Notes under the pieces: model-generated | Database searches by the model: none | What the model was told of the DNA's origin: nothing | Seen by the model: the letters and a program-made list of their open reading frames with translations, nothing else | Shown here: one piece after another, positions 36,801 through 43,865 of the stretch | Position numbering within the stretch: the first letter of the stretch is position 1 | Layout of the letters: every line of letters begins with the position of its first letter | Translations under genes and position numbers: made by a program | NCBI GenBank assembly: GCA_020853755.1 | Contig: JADYYG010000003.1 | Span: 1 to 64,000 of the forward strand | Direction: 5' to 3' | Length of the DNA: 64,000 nt | Source of the DNA: Dehalococcoidia bacterium | GTDB taxonomy: Bacteria > Chloroflexota > Dehalococcoidia > Tepidiformales > Tepidiformaceae

Positions 36801-37211
36801 GTACGACGGCGCTGACGCGTCATTCGTGCGCGCATCCCAGCTGAGCGCAGTGATGCTGGAAAGCAGCGTCCCGCTGAACTGATACGTGGCGAGGTTCGTC
36901 CGGCCCGTGAGGGCGGGAATGGTGATCTGAGCGCTGCCAAGGCCCAACGGGGCGCTTCCAGGCCCGGTCACGAAGTCCCCGAGGACTCCGGGCGTGTTGT
37001 CGAAGGTGTCGTTGGTGTCGTTATAGAACAGCCATCCGCCGCCGGCCGGCGCGGTGAGGTCAGCCACCTTGACGATCGTCGTTGAGTCGGCCCTGGTGTC
37101 TTCGCGGGAGAGCATGAGGCTCCCGCTAACGCCAAAGACGACGGCGATGAGGGCGGCGAAGAGCAACCAGCTCCTGCGGCGCCGGGACTTCCCGTGCAAT
37201 GCAAGCGTCAT
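33897..37211 (-). CDS. Large secreted beta-helix protein with cohesin-like domain and C-terminal type I dockerin
   Basis: An 1104-residue surface protein. The ATG at 37211 is followed by KSRRRR and a membrane/signal segment (~15-34); the frame is open for another 68 codons upstream but these carry no signal. Domains: N-terminal beta-sandwich (~45-265), right-handed parallel beta-helix (~275-780) starting YVNATTGNDLNDGTAGSPF and again IVYVSPSGSALNTGTKESP with many NN-x-I repeats, cohesin-like domain (~845-955), carboxypeptidase-regulatory-like domain (~958-1032) and a dockerin (1038-1095). The two dockerin loops are GDANMDQVIDILDLSFIA and PDINGDNVVNILDLSLTA, with Asp/Asn at calcium positions 1,3,5,9,12. 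No catalytic residues of a polysaccharide lyase are recognised. It heads the four-gene operon. Confidence 0.9.
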   Translation of the reverse strand: MTLALHGKSRRRRSWLLFAALIAVVFGVSGSLMLSREDTRADSTTIVKVADLTAPAGGGWLFYNDTNDTFDNTPGVLGDFVTGPGSAPLGLGSAQITIPALTGRTNLATYQFSGTLLSSITALSWDARTNDASAPSYLVMNVDFNGTNTWQQRLIYVPPVAQLNTWETFDAFQGGAAAWRYSGATWPNTADPAGPTGPTKTWNQILALYPTAKILVSDPHVGIRVGNPGPAETVNIDKFVWETGAGNKQTFDFEPTILCTTTCYVNATTGNDLNDGTAGSPFKTVAKGVNTVNGAGGGTVNVAAGTYTQSSTMLITTPIDIVGSGNPLVQVSGGAQIFRFEAGSTGSSIDGLRIEKTDHVDQGIIYVGAPNITIQNNEIFAHYIHGSAEVSRGMVNSAAANGLLVTNNSFHDIRQPGYINGPVTGTISNNFVAHTKGWVLEQGDLVFTNNTWGVGAEQNIFDIAILDTVPLTSYTDVPAMSAANHEAFIEDQRTNPDTLSIVYVSPSGSALNTGTKESPKQTVQQAVDRVVIGGKIYVLPGTYHEDVNVNKAGVRMYGAGIDSAIISGVDQLTNPATATLRISAANVLVDGFTITRDGNAPATWDVFGNALNSAGVAIQSQGNTVELRNSKLTGNRTGVDINNSNGNNIHNNIIDFNRTGLVLRNQTDNTIVKNNFITNNWTLGIVFLDASGGTNSPLQQALNSQFIENDLSGNWYGAVDDRQTGAPPLPADGANLKNFAHNWWGVINPTVNSAISSEPDYPTPFPLAFSGSDTPPAGPIDSIYGPAEQNIVFEPNLCSGTDTSPVVGFQPAVGCGDISVVAPPTANVGDTITVDIVANNADGLYGFQASLSYTGQLSLAGVAVGPDFTPAYIGPYSSSPGVVTFAYTRQDPNLPVTGAAPVIAKVTFNVVAGGTANLTINPAGTLYSNNQGFPIGPNSITNDSITVTATGFTVTGTILLQGRTNHSGATAEFDALAFPANGSPAVLTDSAGAFTANTGITAGPHTIRGRMLGYLLATKSITVNAGSNAAGTVTLIGGDANMDQVIDILDLSFIAARYLQNGPTYSPAVANTTPDINGDNVVNILDLSLTASNYLKTSVANPWP

Positions 37212-37761
37212 CTGCTTGTGTTCTCCAGGCAAAGGTGAGCCTCCCCATGGGGAGACGCGTTGCGAGGGCGCGCGCCGAGGCGGCACACCCGTGTCGTACG
37301 CGATGGGGACATCATCTCGTTGAGCGCGCCGCCGTAGCGGCAGTTTGCACCCGGCCACTCCTTCCCGGGTCGCTCGGAAGAAAATCAGGGCTTTCCCCAA
37401 TAGGCGGCTCTGCAATCGGGGATTCCATACTTGCCATGCGTCCGGCTCGAGAGAATCGGCACGGCAAGGGTGCGCTCTGGTCCGTCTCCTTGCGACTCTC
37501 CCTGGCGGGGGGCTACCCGCCGGGGAAGATTCCTTCCATAAAGGTGTCCTTACCCCCGGGTGGGGGTAGTGGCGCGTATGGTGACAGAGCGGTTAACGGC
37601 GAGTCAACAGTTCGTCACAAACTCGACATTTGTTGTCGCGATTGGCGTGCCACTGCGAAGCGAAGTGTAAGAAGGGTGTTGGTAAAGGGCCGCCCGGCCT
37701 GGTATCCGGGTCTCGCCCCGGGCCTCTGCGCGGCGCCGGTTCGAACGCGGGGGCAACGGGA
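37212..37761 (-). other. Long non-coding leader of the dockerin gene with several inverted repeats
   Basis: No gene is supported here; frames that stay open lack start signals or are low complexity. Inverted repeats: CTCCCC-ATGGGGAG-type 14-bp palindrome (37241-37254), GGCGGG-GGGCTA-CCCGCC (37504-37521), and TACCCCC-GGGT-GGGGGTA (37551-37568). A possible minus-strand -35 TTGACT lies near 37603-37608. This could be a structured 5' leader; I could not match it to a known riboswitch class. Confidence 0.4.
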
Positions 37762-37788
37762 AAGGCCGCCACGGGTGGTGACGGCCTT
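37762..37788 (-). terminator. Terminator cassette, copy 2, after tRNA-Ala
   Basis: Minus-strand stem AAGGCCG-T-CAC / GTG-G-CGGCCTT with loop CACCC, followed by TCCCGTTGCCCCC. The 24 plus-strand bases from 37749 are identical to those from 30371, while the stem top differs but stays paired, including the same internal mismatch. Confidence 0.75.
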
Positions 37789-37800
37789 CGGTGGGATTGC

Positions 37801-37876
37801 TGGTGGAGCTGAGGGGATTCGAACCCCTTACCTCAACACTGCCAGTGTTGCGCTCTCCCGATTGAGCTACAGCCCC
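37801..37876 (-). tRNA. tRNA-Ala (anticodon GGC)
   Basis: A 76-base tRNA with encoded CCA. Acceptor GGGGCTG pairs with CAGCTCC (one G-T), D arm GCTC/GAGC, anticodon stem CAACA/TGTTG with loop CTGGCAG (anticodon GGC), T stem GGGG/CCCC around TTCGAAT. Followed on the minus strand by the terminator cassette. Confidence 0.97.
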
Positions 37877-37958
37877 AGGGTAACCCGTTGATGGTAGCAG
37901 GGGGCCGTTTTGCGGCCAAACTGCCTGCCGGGTTCGAATGAATGGCGCCGGTTGGCGC

Positions 37959-38927
37959 CTACTTCCGCGTCCTCGGGTCCAGCGCGTCGCGCAGGCCATC
38001 GCCGAGGAAGGTGAAGCAGAGCATGAGGGTGGCGACCATGATGGCGGGCCAGACGACCTGCCAGTTGTTGACGAAGAGGTTCGCGTAGCCGTCGCCCATG
38101 AGCGCGCCGAGGCTGGTGAACGGCGAGGGGACGCCGAGGCCGATGAAGCCGAGGGCGCCTTCGGCGAAGATGGCCAGCGGGATGCCGAAGGTGACGGCGA
38201 CGATGACAGTGCTGAGGGTGTTCGGCAGCATGTGGGCGCGAACGACTCGCCAGGGACTCGCGCCAATCGCGCGGGCGGCGAGCACGTAGTCCTGTTCCTT
38301 GATCGAAAGCATCTGCCCGCGCACGAGCCGCGCGATGGTGACCCAGCTGACGAGTGAAATGGCGAGGATGGTGCCGAGGATCGCCGACGGGAAGCCCGGT
38401 ATCTGCGGGTCGCCGGTGCCGATGATGGGCCAATCGCGCCCGAAGAGGACCTGGCGCAGGAGGATGATGGCGAGGAGGTCCGGGAAGGCGTAGGCGAGGT
38501 CGGTGATCCACATGAGGATGGTGTCGCTGATTTTGCCGCCGAGAGCCGCGCCCATGCCGATGGTGATGCCGACGATGAGGACGACGATCTGGGTGCCGAC
38601 GCCGATCTTGAGCGAGAAGAGGGTGCCGTAGAGCAGGCGGGCCCAGAGGTCGCGGCCGAGGTTATCGGTGCCGAGCCAGTATTCGCTGTTGGGGCCGGTA
38701 TTCACCACCTGGTACTGCTGGAAAGTCGCGCTGTGGCGTTCGACTGCGGGGATGAACTGCCCGGCGATGGAGACGGCGGTGATGATGACCAGGATGATGG
38801 CGGCGATGAAGGCGAGGCGGTTGCGGATGAGGCGCCGGAACGCCATCTCCCAGAGGCCCTGCTGCTTGTTGGCCAGGTGATCCTTGGTGAAGTCGAATGG
38901 CTGCAGGATAGTTGTGTCAGAGGCCAT
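37959..38927 (-). CDS. Peptide-type ABC transporter permease (DppC/OppC family)
   Basis: A 322-residue inner-membrane permease of the oligopeptide/nickel importer family. It has an N-terminal helix after the basic FRRLIRNRLAF, the family segment YWLGTDNLGRDLWARLLYG, about six membrane helices and the EAA coupling loop (EQDYVLAARAIGASPWRVVRAHMLPN). The C-terminus GDGLRDALDPRTRK is characteristic of the DppC side. It is the last gene of the substrate-binding protein - DppB - DppC operon. ATPase subunits are not in the window. Confidence 0.93.
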   Translation of the reverse strand: MASDTTILQPFDFTKDHLANKQQGLWEMAFRRLIRNRLAFIAAIILVIITAVSIAGQFIPAVERHSATFQQYQVVNTGPNSEYWLGTDNLGRDLWARLLYGTLFSLKIGVGTQIVVLIVGITIGMGAALGGKISDTILMWITDLAYAFPDLLAIILLRQVLFGRDWPIIGTGDPQIPGFPSAILGTILAISLVSWVTIARLVRGQMLSIKEQDYVLAARAIGASPWRVVRAHMLPNTLSTVIVAVTFGIPLAIFAEGALGFIGLGVPSPFTSLGALMGDGYANLFVNNWQVVWPAIMVATLMLCFTFLGDGLRDALDPRTRK

Positions 38928-38939
38928 GTGGTCTTGTCC

Positions 38940-39860
38940 TTACAGCCGGATTCGCGGGTCGGCGACGGCATAGAGGAGGTCAACGATGAGGTTCATGAGG
39001 GCAATGATGCCCGCATAGAAGAGCGTCACCCCCATGATCACGCCGTAATCACGGACGAGGACGGAGCCGACGAAGGCGTTGCCGAGGCCGGGGATCGCGA
39101 AGGCGTTTTCGATGATGAAGGAGCCGGTAATGAGGCCGGCGAAGATCGGTCCGAGGATGGTGAGCACGGGGATGAGGGCGTTTTTCACGGCGTGGCGAAG
39201 GATGACCGTGAACTCCTTGACGCCCTTGGCGCGGGCTGTGCGGATGTAGTCCTGGCGGAGGATGTCGAGCATGGAGGCGCGCGCAATACGGGCGATGAAG
39301 GCCCCGGGGAGCATCCCCATCGCGACCGATGGCAGCACCATTTTCTTGTAGTTCCACAACTCCCAGCCGAGGACGTCGAACCAGTTGAGTTTGAGCGCGA
39401 AGAAGATGACGAGAAGCGGCGCGAGGATGAAGCTCGGCAGCGCCGCACCGCTGGTTGCCATAAACACGCCGACGTAGTCGCCGATGCCGTTCTGGTTGAT
39501 GGCGGAGATCGCCCCGAGGGTTACGCCGAGGGTGATGGCGAAGAGGAACGCGCAGATGCCCAGCTGCAGCGAGACCCCGAACTTCTCCTGGATGATGTCC
39601 CGGACGGGGCGCTCGTTCGAAGAAATCGAGATCCCGAGGTCGAGTTTCGCAGTGTTGGCCATGAAGTGGCCGTACTGCTCAACCAGGGAGCCGTCGAGGT
39701 TGTACTTCTCGTTCAGGCGCTCGCGGGCGGCTTCGGACATCGGCTTATCGGTGTCGAAGGGACCGCCTTCCACAGAGTGCATGAGGAAGAACGTGACCGT
39801 TGCCACGGCGAACAGCAACGGGACCATGAGGAGGACGCGCCGGATGGCGTACGCGATCAT
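38940..39860 (-). CDS. Peptide-type ABC transporter permease (DppB/OppB family)
   Basis: A 306-residue permease starting MIAYAIRRVLLMVPLLFAVATVTFFL, the typical DppB N-terminal helix. The periplasmic region with MSEAARERLNEKYNLDGS and the EAA loop (RQDYIRTARAKGVKEFTVILRHAVKNALIP) are present, as is the C-terminal DLLYAVADPRIRL. It pairs with the DppC-like subunit 12 bases downstream. The substrate class follows the binding protein (peptides or other small solutes). Confidence 0.93.
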   Translation of the reverse strand: MIAYAIRRVLLMVPLLFAVATVTFFLMHSVEGGPFDTDKPMSEAARERLNEKYNLDGSLVEQYGHFMANTAKLDLGISISSNERPVRDIIQEKFGVSLQLGICAFLFAITLGVTLGAISAINQNGIGDYVGVFMATSGAALPSFILAPLLVIFFALKLNWFDVLGWELWNYKKMVLPSVAMGMLPGAFIARIARASMLDILRQDYIRTARAKGVKEFTVILRHAVKNALIPVLTILGPIFAGLITGSFIIENAFAIPGLGNAFVGSVLVRDYGVIMGVTLFYAGIIALMNLIVDLLYAVADPRIRL

Positions 39861-39928
39861 TGGGGGCTCCGCGGAAAGCGAGAAGGGGCATCCGAAGACA
39901 CCCCTGCGGTTGAGAACACCGGAAGTGA

Positions 39929-39955
39929 AGCAGCGCCGGCATCGCCGGCGCTGCT
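39929..39955. promoter_or_regulatory. 12-bp perfect hairpin between binding-protein and permease genes
   Basis: AGCAGCGCCGGC-ATC-GCCGGCGCTGCT in the 110-base gap. On the minus strand it follows the binding-protein stop by 15 bases without a T-tract. Such intercistronic stems commonly protect the upstream mRNA and lower permease expression. Confidence 0.6.
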
Positions 39956-39970
39956 CCTAACGTTGTGACG

Positions 39971-41698
39971 TTACTTCTTGGTGGTGGTCCAGAGTTCGAC
40001 AGAGGTGTCGCCAGGAACCTGCTTGTCGTCCGGCTTCTTGTTTTCGACCATGCCCTTGATGTAGGGCTTGACGACTGCATGGAAGCCGACCTGCCACATG
40101 GGAGCCATGCCGCAGACGTTTTCGACAATCAGCTTTTCCGCATCGCGGTACTGCTGGCGGCGCTGCTCGTCGTTCTGGTTGAACTTGGCCTTGGCGATGA
40201 TGTCGTCGATGGCCTTCATGGAGCAGCTCTGCTTGTTGATGGAACCGCCGGTCTCATAGAGGCCGAGGATCCAGTTCTCCGGGTCCGGGTAGTCTTCGCC
40301 CCAGCCACCGAGCACGATCTGGAAGTTGCCGCTGTTGAACCGCGAGGAACGGCTCTTGGAGTCGGTGTATTCCAGGTTGATGTCGATGTTGAGGTACTTC
40401 TTCCACTCAGACTGGAGGAACTCGCCGATCGCCTTGTTGGTGGCGGAGTCCGTCTGGAGGACGGTGAGCTTCGGGAAGCCGGCGCCGTTGTCGTAGCCAG
40501 CCTTCTTCAGGTTCTCCTTCGCCTTGGCCGGGTCGAACCCGATGGCGGCGTCGAAGATACCGGCCTTGTTGCCCGAGCGGTCCGGCGGCATCCAGTTCGT
40601 CGAAACGATGTTGGCGCCGTTGAGGACGTTGTCGTTCAGGGTCTTGCGGTCCGTGGCCTGGGAGAGCGCGAGGCGCACTTCAAGCTTGGAGAGCGTCGGG
40701 TCCTTCAGGTTCGGCTCGATGCCGGTGGTGCGGGTGGCGGCGTAGGAGATCAGTTCCTTCCCGAGGGTCGGGTCGGCCTTGACTGCCTTGAGCTGCGTGG
40801 TGGGGACGGCGGTGGCGTCGATTTCGCCGGAGCGGTAGGCATTGAGTGCCACGGCGGCGTCATCGATGTAGCGCATCACGATCTTCTCCACCTGGGCCTT
40901 CTGGCCGGCGGTGTACTGATCGTTCGGCACCACTTCCATCTTGTCCTTCTCGGTGTATGCCGAGACCTTGAAGGGGCCGTTGTAGACGTTGTCCATCGGG
41001 GCCGGCCACTTGGCATCGACGGTAGCGAGCTTGTGCTTCGGCGCCGGGAACGTCGGCCAGAGGGCGAGCAGGATGGTGAAGGTCGGCTGCGGGTCGGTCA
41101 GCTTGAATTCGATGGTCGTCGCATCGACAGCCTTGACACCCATGGCCTTCTGGAGGGCGGCCTTCTCTTCGGCGGTCTTCTTGCCGGCGTCATAGTAATC
41201 CTGGCAACCGACGATGGCGGTCAGGATGTACTGGTAGTGGCCAGCGTTGTCCGGGTTGCAGGTGCGCTGCACGCCGAGCACGAAGTCATTAGCGTCGAGA
41301 GGCTGGCCGTCGGACCACTTGAGGTCCTTCTTGAGCTTGACCGTGTAGGTCTTGCCATCGGCCGAGACGGTGGGCATGCCGTCAGCCATTGCCGGCTGGG
41401 GCTTGCTGTCCTTGTCCAGGTGGTAGAGACCACGCCAGACCATAAAGAAGTGTTCGATGTCCTGGTTGAAGTCCGAGAAGTGCGGATCCCAGCTTTCGAA
41501 CTGGATGGTGCGGATGGTGATGGTGCCCGAAGGCTTGGCGACCGCGGTGGGCGCTGTGCCCCCGCTCGTGGGTGAGGCAGTGGTGCCGCCGTTGCCACCG
41601 TTGTCATCGTCGTCATCGTCACCGCAGGCTGCAGTGAACGCGAGGATGGCGAAGATGGCAAAGATGCTGAGCAGCAAATGCCACTTGGACTTGGTCAT
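39971..41698 (-). CDS. ABC transporter substrate-binding lipoprotein (SBP_bac_5, DppA/OppA-like)
   Basis: A 575-residue exported lipoprotein. The signal peptide (KWHLLLSIFAIFAILAF) ends in the lipobox TAAC; Cys would be lipidated and is followed by a striking Asp/Asn/Gly stretch and a Thr/Ser/Pro linker. The mature domain has the family segments SWDPHFSDFNQDIEHF, YTVKLKKDLKWSDGQPLDANDF, YNGPFKVSAYTEKDKMEVVPNDQ and the conserved LNDNVLNGAN/TNWMPP region. It captures peptides or similar ligands for the permeases downstream. GAGGAGGG precedes the ATG. Confidence 0.93.
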   Translation of the reverse strand: MTKSKWHLLLSIFAIFAILAFTAACGDDDDDDNGGNGGTTASPTSGGTAPTAVAKPSGTITIRTIQFESWDPHFSDFNQDIEHFFMVWRGLYHLDKDSKPQPAMADGMPTVSADGKTYTVKLKKDLKWSDGQPLDANDFVLGVQRTCNPDNAGHYQYILTAIVGCQDYYDAGKKTAEEKAALQKAMGVKAVDATTIEFKLTDPQPTFTILLALWPTFPAPKHKLATVDAKWPAPMDNVYNGPFKVSAYTEKDKMEVVPNDQYTAGQKAQVEKIVMRYIDDAAVALNAYRSGEIDATAVPTTQLKAVKADPTLGKELISYAATRTTGIEPNLKDPTLSKLEVRLALSQATDRKTLNDNVLNGANIVSTNWMPPDRSGNKAGIFDAAIGFDPAKAKENLKKAGYDNGAGFPKLTVLQTDSATNKAIGEFLQSEWKKYLNIDINLEYTDSKSRSSRFNSGNFQIVLGGWGEDYPDPENWILGLYETGGSINKQSCSMKAIDDIIAKAKFNQNDEQRRQQYRDAEKLIVENVCGMAPMWQVGFHAVVKPYIKGMVENKKPDDKQVPGDTSVELWTTTKK

Positions 41699-42014
41699 CG
41701 GTAGTGGTTCCCTCCTCTATTCGATTAACCGAGCGGTAAGGTGCTGGCCGATGCGCTTAAAGTCAACAATTCTTTACTGCACGGCCGATCCGCCTGGACA
41801 CAAAGTGTTCCCCTGCACCTCCTGAACCGGGCCGATCGCGGCCGCGGCTGCTGACAAGCATACGCCCTGCCGCCGTCTATGGATGTCTCGAATACGTCGA
41901 TGTATTGGGCGGGACCGGGGCCCTGGCTCTGCCGTTCGTATACGGTGAAGCGGGTCTGCCATAGGCTGGAGGCACAGCGCAGGCAGGAGCCTTTGCGAGA
42001 GAGGGCGCGAACGT
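41699..42014. other. Intergenic region between the ABC operon and purU (divergent promoters)
   Basis: 316 bases with no supported gene. A minus-strand TTGACT (41761-41766) may be the -35 for the binding-protein gene, but the -10 (CACCTT, 17 bases away) is poor. No tRNA, repeat or riboswitch is recognised. GAGAGAGGG shortly before 42015 is the likely purU ribosome site. Confidence 0.4.
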
Positions 42015-42920
42015 ATGAACCGGGTACTGGCCATTGTGAGCGTGCTCGGGCGCGATCAGAAAGGCGTCGTCGCCCGGATCAGCACCCACATCGCCGAGCA
42101 GAACATAAACATCGAGGACATCGAGCAGCGGGTCGTCCGCGGGCAGTTCCTCATGGATATGCTCGTCGACATCACGGACGCCACGGTTTCGCTTGATGAA
42201 TTGATCACAGGTCTCCTCGCTATTGGGCACGAGATCGGGATGGAGATCCGGGTGACGCTCCACGGCGAACGGGAGCGGAAGCGCGTCGGCGTCCTGGTGA
42301 GCAAGGAGTCGCACTGCCTCGAGCAACTGATCGCCGACTCGCGGGCCGGGCTGCTCCATGGCGACCTTGTGACCGTCCTTGGCAATCACGAGACCCTGCG
42401 ACCGATTGCCGAGGCCGCAGGCATCCCCTTCGCCTGGTTCCCCAGCGAAGACAAAGCAGCGCACGAGGCGTTCATTCTCGAACAGCTATACGCTGCCGGC
42501 GCCGACGTTGTCGTTCTCGCCCGATACATGCAGATCCTGACCAGCACGCTCTGCCAACCGTTCGCGGGGCGAATCATCAACATCCACCCTTCGCTCCTCC
42601 CCTACTTCCCCGGGGCGAACCCGTACCGCCGGGCCTGGGAGGATGGCGTTCGCGTGACTGGCTGCACAGCGCATTTCGTGACAGAAGAGCTCGATGCGGG
42701 GCCGATCATCCTCCAGGACGTCTTCCACATCGACGTCGGCGTCGACGGGGTCGACGACGTTCGGCGGAAGGGGCGCTCCCTCGAAGGCGCAGTGTTGAGC
42801 CGGGCGCTGCAGCTCTATCTGAACAACGAAGTGGTGGTCATCAACGGGAAGGTGGTCTTCAAACCCGGGATGCGGACGCTGCTACGGGATCTCGGTGGGA
42901 GCCCGGGACCGGCTCTGTAG
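42015..42920 (+). CDS. purU: Formyltetrahydrofolate deformylase
   Basis: Hydrolyses 10-formyl-THF to THF and formate, balancing one-carbon pools and supplying formate for PurT. The 301-residue protein has an N-terminal ACT domain (VLGRDQKGVVARISTHIAEQN) and a C-terminal formyltransferase fold with VLVSKESHCLEQLI, VVLARYMQILT and the catalytic Asn-His-Asp set in IINIHPSLLPYFPGANPY and EELDAGPIILQ. The HPSLLPYF form is typical of hydrolases rather than PurN. Its 3' end overlaps a convergent small gene by 62 bases. Confidence 0.94.
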   Translation: MNRVLAIVSVLGRDQKGVVARISTHIAEQNINIEDIEQRVVRGQFLMDMLVDITDATVSLDELITGLLAIGHEIGMEIRVTLHGERERKRVGVLVSKESHCLEQLIADSRAGLLHGDLVTVLGNHETLRPIAEAAGIPFAWFPSEDKAAHEAFILEQLYAAGADVVVLARYMQILTSTLCQPFAGRIINIHPSLLPYFPGANPYRRAWEDGVRVTGCTAHFVTEELDAGPIILQDVFHIDVGVDGVDDVRRKGRSLEGAVLSRALQLYLNNEVVVINGKVVFKPGMRTLLRDLGGSPGPAL

Positions 42921-43140
42921 CAAGCCGCCAGGCCATGCGCATTCCGGGAATCCGGCCACGATAGACATCCACGACGTGCTCCGGACAGGCGGGAACCACA
43001 ATGTGCTGTTCCGTTCCTGCCCAACCGAGACGATCGATGGCGCGCCGATGCATGTCCGTCGCCGCGGTGAGGAGCCCAACGGTGCCGGTGGCGGCCTGGG
43101 GCGGCAATGCCAGGTGCTCGCAGATCGCGCAGACGGTCAT
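42859..43140 (-). CDS. Small Cys/His protein, possible zinc ribbon
   Basis: A 93-residue hypothetical protein. It begins MTVCAICEHLALPP with a C-x2-C-x-H cluster and later has VVPACPEHVVDVYRG (C-x2-H), giving four to five potential zinc ligands. GGAGGAG 3 bases before TCG-ATG is a strong ribosome site and supports ATG 43140 over the longer frame starting at 43197. The C-terminus overlaps purU. No family recognised. Confidence 0.6.
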   Translation of the reverse strand: MTVCAICEHLALPPQAATGTVGLLTAATDMHRRAIDRLGWAGTEQHIVVPACPEHVVDVYRGRIPGMRMAWRLATEPVPGSHRDPVAASASRV

Positions 43141-43304
43141 CGACTCCTCCAGACCCGCGGAGGCTACCATCCGCCCCGGCCATAATGTTCGTGCCAACCG
43201 TGAACTCTGCAGCGTGCAGCCAGCGACATGGGCAGTTGTGATGCCGTCCCCCGGCGGGTCGTTCTAATTGTTAGCTACCAGCAAAAGATGTTGGGTGCCC
43301 ACTC

Positions 43305-43354
43305 TATATCCGCGATATACCGCTTGCATAGAACGGGTCTGTTTGGGGTAAACT
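43305..43354 (+). promoter_or_regulatory. Promoter region with perfect TATATC/GATATA inverted repeat
   Basis: TATATC-CGC-GATATA (43305-43319) lies 4 bases before TTGCAT (43324-43329), with TAAACT (43349-43354) 19 bases further on as a possible -10. The segment is locally AT-rich. The inverted repeat is placed like an activator site just upstream of the -35. Confidence 0.45.
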
Positions 43355-43413
43355 CTAGGTGCGGCTTGCGGGGGCCGAGAGCGTTTCCGACTTCATCCGC
43401 CGGGTCATTTTTC

Positions 43414-43836
43414 GTGCGCGCTGATACTTCTGACGTGGCGTTCAGGCTCCTGTTGGCCCTTGGTGAACTCTGGGATGGGCTTGACCGGGCGGGGGTTGAG
43501 CCGACCGCGAAAGGCCTCCACGTCACCCAGGAGTACCTCGGCGGGTACACGCGCTTCTCGGCCGGGCCGGGTTCGCATGCTCGCCTGGTCGTGGAGTGGA
43601 ACGGCACGACGCGGCATCTGCGTGTGCTGCGCTGCGAACCGTGGGCGAACGCCGAAGCCACGATTTCGACCACCGTCGCCCATGTGCGAACGGTAGCCCG
43701 TACATTGGGACTGGCGGAGACCGTGGATCGTGCCCTGGTCGCTGCCTGCGGCGAGCCGAGCCAGCCTTGCCGTCGCACAGTCCTCTCGACAGCTGCCTCA
43801 GTGACGCAGGCGGTCGCTTCCGCGCGAAGGGCATAG
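43414..43836 (+). CDS. Hypothetical protein
   Basis: A 140-residue protein with no recognised family. It looks coding rather than shadow: FRLLLALGELWDGLDRAGV is amphipathic, ARLVVEWNGTTRHLRVLR forms strands, and VAHVRTVARTLGLAETVDRALVAACGEP forms helices. GTG 43414 is chosen as the first plausible codon downstream of the candidate promoter; no Shine-Dalgarno is visible, and TTG 43324 is an alternative start. The minus strand is also open here. Confidence 0.5.
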   Translation: MRADTSDVAFRLLLALGELWDGLDRAGVEPTAKGLHVTQEYLGGYTRFSAGPGSHARLVVEWNGTTRHLRVLRCEPWANAEATISTTVAHVRTVARTLGLAETVDRALVAACGEPSQPCRRTVLSTAASVTQAVASARRA

Positions 43837-43865
43837 AAACCGCGCAAACCGCGCGGGTCGCTGTC

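Noticed and set aside
35262-36815. 517-codon open frame antisense to the beta-helix/dockerin gene
   Set aside because: Val/Asp/Arg-biased shadow translation of Asn/Thr/Gly-rich repeats; the minus-strand domains are clear.
37241-37461. Known riboswitch classes (c-di-GMP, c-di-AMP, cobalamin, fluoride) in the dockerin leader
   Set aside because: Fragments such as GGGAAAGCC and TGCAAACTGCC looked suggestive, but the conserved blocks of each class are not present in order.
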